Source: Prostheceraeus crozeri | Taxonomy: Eukaryota > Platyhelminthes > Polycladida > Euryleptidae | Reading direction: 5' to 3' | NCBI GenBank assembly: GCA_907163375.1 | Contig: CAJQUW010005758.1 | Span: 1 to 64,000, forward strand | Length of the DNA: 64,000 nucleotides | In this document: one piece after another, positions 57,774 through 64,000 of the stretch | Layout: each line of letters begins with the position of its first letter | How positions within the stretch are numbered: the stretch's first letter is position 1 | Notes under the pieces: generated by a model | The model's input: only the letters and a program-made list of their open reading frames with translations | Told to the model about the DNA's origin: nothing | Databases searched by the model: none | Made by a program: the position numbers and the translations under genes

Positions 57774-60700
57774 ATCTACAATTTCGACTGTACAAAACCA
57801 AAGCTTTAATTTCGACTTCTAAATACTCAAATTACTCTATAAGTACACTGTGTAACCTTTCTTCACTCAACTTCTAGTTATTTGCAACCACTACTTGATC
57901 TGATGTATCGATTTTCATTCGGCAGGTGAAAAAGGTGATGCCTCGATAGTTTACTCGAGGGCGCCCTTATTCAGGATTATGATAGGGCCTACAACCTATG
58001 CAACATAAAATTGCCCTTTTTTCTCAGGTTCACCATCAGTTAGTAGGCCTAAAGAGATGCGACTGAATGCAGCCTGGCGAAGTCGTGTTTGCGAAAACGT
58101 GATAAAATTTGCGAAAAATGAGAATGCAGCAAAATTTTAATGACATCTTTTTTTTCCTACCAACTCATCAACTTCATTATTTTAAAACCAAACATCTACT
58201 TTCCTTCAAAACCGGTTACTGTATGACTTTATAACTGTATAACCTGTATACTTTGGATTTGAATTCCTTATTGATATTACGAAATTGACCTTGATTTCAT
58301 AGACGTTTTAGTGCGAAGCTCTGAGATCCTATACGATTCATCGAACGCTATAAAAAGAAGTTGGCGTGTTCCTAGTCATTTTGGCCCCATAAAAAATGGT
58401 CATTTCGGCCCCATATACTTATGCTATTTTAACTACAAGCTTACAATCAAAACCAAGAAAATGTTGTGATACATAGGAGCCATGTATTACATAAATATGC
58501 TTGGCTTCATCTCAAATGCTGCAAAATTGTTTGGGGAGTGGTATGTGGATTGTTCGAGGATATCAAAAACAACGATTCTTGATGTTATTGCAGCCGCGTC
58601 GAATGGCAGCGCCCATGCGGTATCAAAAGCCTGCAAATGAACAAATCAAGTTGCATATTCAGGTACACACTTCCTATTTCATTAAGGGATTTGGAGTCAG
58701 ACATTCAGCTAGAGACATGGCAACAAAAATGGAAGAATGCTGCATCAGCTCAGCCGGTGTAATAGATGCGAGACCAAATATTTGCCGCCTCAACTTATAA
58801 GTAGCAGCCACAGCCATTCCAGCAACATCTACTTATTCATTCTACTGCCCCGCACATAGCATCCCCTTTTGTTTTGTTTTTTACTTATCTATATTGGGTT
58901 CTTCCTAACTCAACCAAGAAATCATGAGCTCCGTTCATGAGTCTGCAAGCCGATTCCACTGATTTAACTTCCTGCAATGAAACAAAAACTACTTACCTTC
59001 CCTGCTTCTTGACACACGCTATGTGCGTAGATTTAGGCTGATAGCTTCGCTAATATCGACAAACCACAAAATTCGACGTCCAGCTGGTATGTTTAGAAAT
59101 GCATGCAGTATTTAAACAAAATCTAATATAATCTAATTTAGAAGGAGTTTGTAACAGAAACACATCTTCACAAAGTATATCAATCTGTAGTTTCCGACAT
59201 TGTGTCATCATTTTCTCTAAAAGCGTTAAGATTTCCTGATAGAGTGAACAATTCTCTATCCAATGATATCAAGTTCGTTGTATGTCTTTGCAAGATAAAA
59301 ATAACATAATTGTCACGTGAATGAAATATGTCCAATTTTGAATTATTACTTTTATAATTCAAATAATTTCTTGTAAAACCATTGATATTGCCATGAACTA
59401 CTTTTTATTACAGCGTGATTCCATTCGAAGCAACTTCTGCTCTATTGATATCAATCTCCCTCCTGATCATGAATCTGGACATAGATTTCACAAATTCGCA
59501 GTCGATTTTCTTAGAAGATCAAAATTAGAGATGAGAGTGGTTCCGCTAACTTCACACACGTTAATTATCTTCCTATGGCGACAATATATATTACGAAGCC
59601 GAAAACATGTTATATTGGAACAATCGGAATCCTGATGTTGATACATTCTCATTTGAATTTTACCAATTATCTTTATTTCTTCACCCCTTGGGGTACACTC
59701 GGACCATTGTAGGCACCCCGATTGAAAATCACTGAGCTATAGCAGTCAAAGGTAGCCTTTTTTGGTATGCGAGTTGCGCATAATTCGAAACTAACTTATT
59801 CGGTGCATGCACTTGATGAATCGATGCACATACATGTAAACCATGACTGGTAGATCACCGGTCATTCATTTATACTCATAAATGTCATCATTCATCATTG
59901 TATTACTTGTTGTGCGCATTTTCAAAGTTTGAAAAATATACGTTTCTGATTTCTGATGTCTAAGTATCTCTCTAGTCAGTTAAACTGAACTGCAACATTG
60001 TAAGAAGTATGTAAACATAACATAATTTTTATGACGCAACATTGCGAACCGCTTCTTGAACTTTATTGTTCTTCAAATCATTATTCAAAGCGACTGACAG
60101 AACCGGACAATATTAGTGAAAGTTGGCGTTGATAAAGTGAAACTTTTGTTGCTTTTCCGTTTTGTATAGGGAAAAATATTCAAAGACACTTGGAAGTAGA
60201 CTACTAATCAGTTTAGTTAATACGTCTATTCATCACTGAATTCACAGCTGTTTTTGCTCGTGTATTCGGTTTGCAGTTTCAGTTTGGTTTTCACAATGAG
60301 TACTAAAGTCTTCATTGTTGATTTGATGAAGAGATCTCATTGCTGTTAGAGAGACAATTAAATATGTTTACTTATGCATCTAGTTTTAAGCAATGCTCGT
60401 TCTCAAATACAGCTTCAGGAATCACGTACAGCATAAGTGAATTTTGAAAGAATTAGGCCTTTGGTGATAGATGCGGCTGATTTATTTTCATAAATTTGCT
60501 AATGCATTCTCCAAGACGATGGAACCCATCATATTTACCAAAGTTTAAGAGAGCAGTTTTGATTCACAAATCATATTATTTGGAAGTGGATTGTGGGACT
60601 TTGGCATGAATTGTTTCTTCTATTATACGCGTATATATACTTCCTAAATTGGGAAATTTTACGCTACAGGTTTAATTTTGCGAAATAGAAATTATATATT

Positions 60701-63050
60701 ATAGTTATTATTTCTACTTGTCCATCTTGTGTATGATACTGACTTAATTAAAGCCTAGTAATTGATTTGCATGTCACCAATAATTTGCATCATCAAGCAA
60801 TAACTTTACAATAAACAGTATGAAAGCAATGCATTGTGAAACAGATGACATGCTTATACATGCAGATTGTAGACTACAGACAGATGAACATCATGTATGT
60901 GAGTCAGCTTCCAACAAGCTTGGTTGATTTCAGGTTGTGCTTTCATCTTGTCACAATTATGACTTGAAATTTCAATTTGCGTGTTTGAATACAGATGATC
61001 AGCGACCTACATAATACTGTTGTTGACAATTAAGCTATTTAATGATCATTCTAGTGTTTTAGTAATGTCTTCGATAACTTGCAGTTCTCATAGTATATTA
61101 TCATTCTATCGATTTAGAGGTATTCATCCTTTTACTAATTTGCAAAAATGTTGGCGGCGAGGAAATCTCCCAGTTTGCAATATTGGATACAATTTTAGTT
61201 GATCAGATAATGTCCGGACTGTTTTCGAGACCGCTCTGGCAGCCCTGTTCATTAGAGTTACTGGTTTCATTGATGCTTCACAATAAGACATTGTAAACAT
61301 GACATCAAATTGCATTTTCTGGTTTGTTTTATAACAACTAAAAATAATTTGATGCACTATATAATGATGTTTCAAGAGTACATTTATGAGGCTTTACGAA
61401 AGTTATCGAATTTACGTTATCGCCATCGAAATCACAATTTTGACTTTTCGAAGATCGATATTGCAAATAAAATGAAATTATCAATAAAATAAGTAGAAAT
61501 GTAAAATAAAATAGTAAAATAATTACCGCAACCAATAAAATATAATCTTAAATAGAAAGTGGAACTGAATAAGGCAATGAAGTACATAATCAAGATCGCT
61601 TGCTTATTATTATTTATGCTTTGCACTGCGAATTCTAAACATGCTACCAGAGATCATGTGAGATTACATGACGCTGTATTCATTCTGGTCTGGATGACTT
61701 TGAACTCTGCTGGATGTAAGTACATTTTGTAATTGACATGATTTCATGCATTTGCTATTGGTTAATGATCACATCGTAATATATGAACTTGTGAATAAGT
61801 TATATTGATTTACTATTTTGTTGATGAATAATGGCAGCCGCAGATACTTTGAAACAATTAACAAGTTTCTCGCATTAACAGCATCTGTCTTATGCTCGCT
61901 CTCGGCTGATGAATTTTCACCGGCTCAAATCGCTCTTCTTGCAATTATGCGACTGTTTGGTCTACTTGTCAATTAGGCATGGTTAGCAAAAGCTAATTGC
62001 CAATAATTTGGACAAATCAATCAATGAAAGTATTGTGTTTGTAGGACAGAGATACAGAACTGGACATGCAACAAATAAGCAAAACAAAACTTCTATAGTG
62101 TTCTAAAGTCCAGAGATTATCAGTTTGTGATGAATTGTTAGAAGCATCTCAAAAATCACATAAGCTGTTATGTCTTCCATACGTTGGAGACTTGTGACGA
62201 CATTGCATGTTAAGTAGTCAATCAAATAGCTTTGACGTCAATACAAATCAAACAATTAATTGCAACTGTTGACAATTGGGGCGATGCACCGGTGCATGGG
62301 TTCTTCTGCGAGAACCGGCTTTTGGTCGGGTGCACCGAACAAATCGACATTTTACTACACAGTTTTATTTGAAATTAATTAATTCTATAATTCTAACCGC
62401 AAATCTTAGTCGCAACAGATACGAGTACAAAGGAATGATCTTTAAGCAGACAGCATGCCTATGATTAATCTACGAGTAACTAGGAAAGCATTATTCAATT
62501 AATTATATACTGCAAATTTCTAAGTGATGAAATTGAAGCATTTCGAAAGCCAAGGATGTATCATTAGATTACTCATGCATTTCCGGATGATGAGAAAAAG
62601 TGAAAACTGACGAAAATAATACATGATTATGAAGTTTATTATATTATAATTCATTAGCATAATTTCTAATAATTAATTATATTGTTAAGCTCATGAGAAA
62701 TCTGTTTAAGGTCACAAAATCTCATTTCTGGTGACCCAAAAATCTCGGAATTTCATCGTGAATATGTCATGGACCATCTCATTGCCAAGAATTACAAGAT
62801 ATATCCAGTGTTCGACCCGATAGATTTTTTCGCACGATAAGGTAACAGTGAATTATTTCAGAGAGACTTTCTGAAACCGAGTAATGTCTACAGTACGCGA
62901 CAGCAATTTTTAAACATGCAACATTTCAACGAATTTTTGACATAAAAGTCTAAAATTGTGTCAGATAACTGCATTACTTTTGTAATAAATCATGTAATCA
63001 CATCAAGAATGTAAATTCGAGCAACTTCTTACAGGAGAAGCTTACGTTCA
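57774..63050. other. long gene-free host-type region
   Basis: Only short frames without recognisable domains. A 14-bp palindrome ATGCACCGGTGCAT at 62283-62296 sits in a locally GC-rich patch of pairing segments (GGTTCT...AGAACC), possibly a short repeat. Nothing else is supported. Confidence 0.4.
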
Positions 63051-63059
63051 TGAAATTGA

Positions 63060-63950
63060 GTTCAGTATTTTGAATGAAATACTCAAGAATCGATCAATGC
63101 ACTCATACGTCGTGGCATCGATCTAACCAAAGATTGCAGAATGTTCAATATCTCATCATCGATTTGCCACACTTAAATGAATGCATCAATTATGTCGTTT
63201 TTATTGATTTCGGCTTCATTTTCAGAATTCGTTTCTTCACCATTCCACACAGATTCTCGATCGGGTTGATATCCGGGGACGATGGGGGTCAATCCATGAC
63301 GGTGATATTGCTACAACGAAATTCTTCCATCGCCCGTTTGCTCTTATGACACTATCTTGTTGAAATACTCCATCTGAGCCAGGATACCACTGCTGAAGCT
63401 GCTGAATAACACGATTACTGATTATTTCTGACACATACCATTCGATATTCATTTGACCCTCCACAATATGGCTTCGTCCTGGGCCGTAAAATGAGAAGTA
63501 AGACCAAATAATTACTCGGGTGTTTTGTCGTTAAATAATAATGCTCAGAAGTAAGAGGAAAACCATTGACAACTCCGACAAATTGTGGACTCTCTCAATT
63601 CAGTCACAGTTTCGTCATCACAGATCACTTTATTACACTGATCTTCTCCCCAATTACGGTGCTGCAATGCCCATTCCCGCACTGACAACCTTTTTTTGTC
63701 TGAGCTTTAGTAAAAAAGCGCTTACTTTTTGGACGGTCAGCATTACAACCGATGTCATTCAATCCTCTTTGCATTGTCCTTAGGCTAACGGAATCAGCTC
63801 GTTCACCCATCTCTTCTTAAATATCTTTTGCAGTCATTCTCGGATTGTTTCCACAGATGATACGCATACGAAAGAGATCTCGTTCTGATAGCTTTTTATT
63901 TGAACTACCAGTTTTGATATATTAAATCTGCATTTTCAGTCTCGCGATGT
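63060..63950 (-). pseudogene. Tc1-like transposase pseudogene
   Basis: Read leftward. KLSERDLFRMRIICGNNPRM and GERADSVSLRTMQRGLNDIG form the helix-turn-helix region (about 63895-63740). A DDETVTEF-type first catalytic site lies near 63610. QQDSVIRANG lies near 63360. The NPIEN-type block follows (about 63280-63240, PPSSPDINPIEN in local frames), marking the last catalytic acid. Multiple frameshifts and stops are present. The element continues toward the window's right edge; its terminal repeats are not visible. Confidence 0.65.
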
Positions 63951-64000
63951 TGTTTCAAAACAAGACTCCCACTGGCTTTGCACATACCAACAATGTTTGC

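Noticed and set aside
58501..58800. 99-aa frame in host-type DNA
   Set aside because: No domain, no homologous phrase known to me, no splice or promoter support.
62276..62464. tRNA-like or structured RNA gene near the palindrome ATGCACCGGTGCAT
   Set aside because: No cloverleaf, anticodon arm or box A/B could be placed; only local palindromes.

Overview
The window looks like genomic DNA of a metazoan, perhaps a marine invertebrate; the species cannot be read from the sequence. Its content is almost wholly mobile. There are spliceosomal introns, TATA and CCAAT promoters, AATAAA poly(A) signals, three different piggyBac-type elements, a P-element-like transposase relic, a LINE reverse transcriptase relic and a Tc1-like relic. 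At the centre are two Polinton/Maverick (adintovirus-like) elements joined end to end. No rRNA, tRNA, CRISPR array or intact host gene was recognised.

Layout: 9-2598 decayed piggyBac element; 2599-4714 gene-free DNA; 4715-24186 Polinton A (AT-rich, decayed); 24187-48077 Polinton B (more GC, nearly intact); 48078-64000 host-type DNA with a P-like transposase fragment, a piggyBac element between 468-bp direct repeats and itself interrupted by a small hAT-like insertion, a LINE fragment and a Tc1-like fragment.

Polinton A carries a membrane-protein relic, a coiled-coil protein relic, a penton-like protein, packaging ATPase, protein-primed PolB (frameshifted, and split by a 1.7-kb piggyBac derivative), two overlapping unknown genes, a fibre-like protein, a coiled-coil protein, two virion membrane or core-like proteins, a broken major capsid gene, a parvovirus-type phospholipase A2 domain running into a broken integrase, an adenain-like protease and a PPxY-containing protein. 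Nearly every start codon lies in a TTWTWAAAAATG-like context.

Polinton B carries PolB (three exons, one in-frame stop), packaging ATPase, integrase with a chromodomain in the -1 frame, protease, double-jelly-roll major capsid, two large penton-like paralogues, pVI-like and pX-like basic proteins, two RING-like proteins, a DEDDh nuclease-like protein, an orphan copy of the PolB N-terminal domain and several unknowns. Two features stand out. The first is a plus-strand cassette of two PC4-like genes and a TATA-binding-protein-like gene, in an element whose own genes have TATA boxes. The second is a set of three near-identical intergenic blocks, each holding a replication-dependent-histone-type 3' stem-loop about 30 nt after a stop codon. 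A working model is early transcription from matched CCAAT-CCAAT-TATA promoters (PolB and the right-end gene, both with an intron directly after ATG), virus-encoded general transcription factor mimics for later genes, and a minus-strand virion/packaging block in the right half.

A and B differ in base composition and gene content but share a perfect 29-bp outer terminus (4715-4743, inverted at 48049-48077). That terminus is missing from both sides of their junction.
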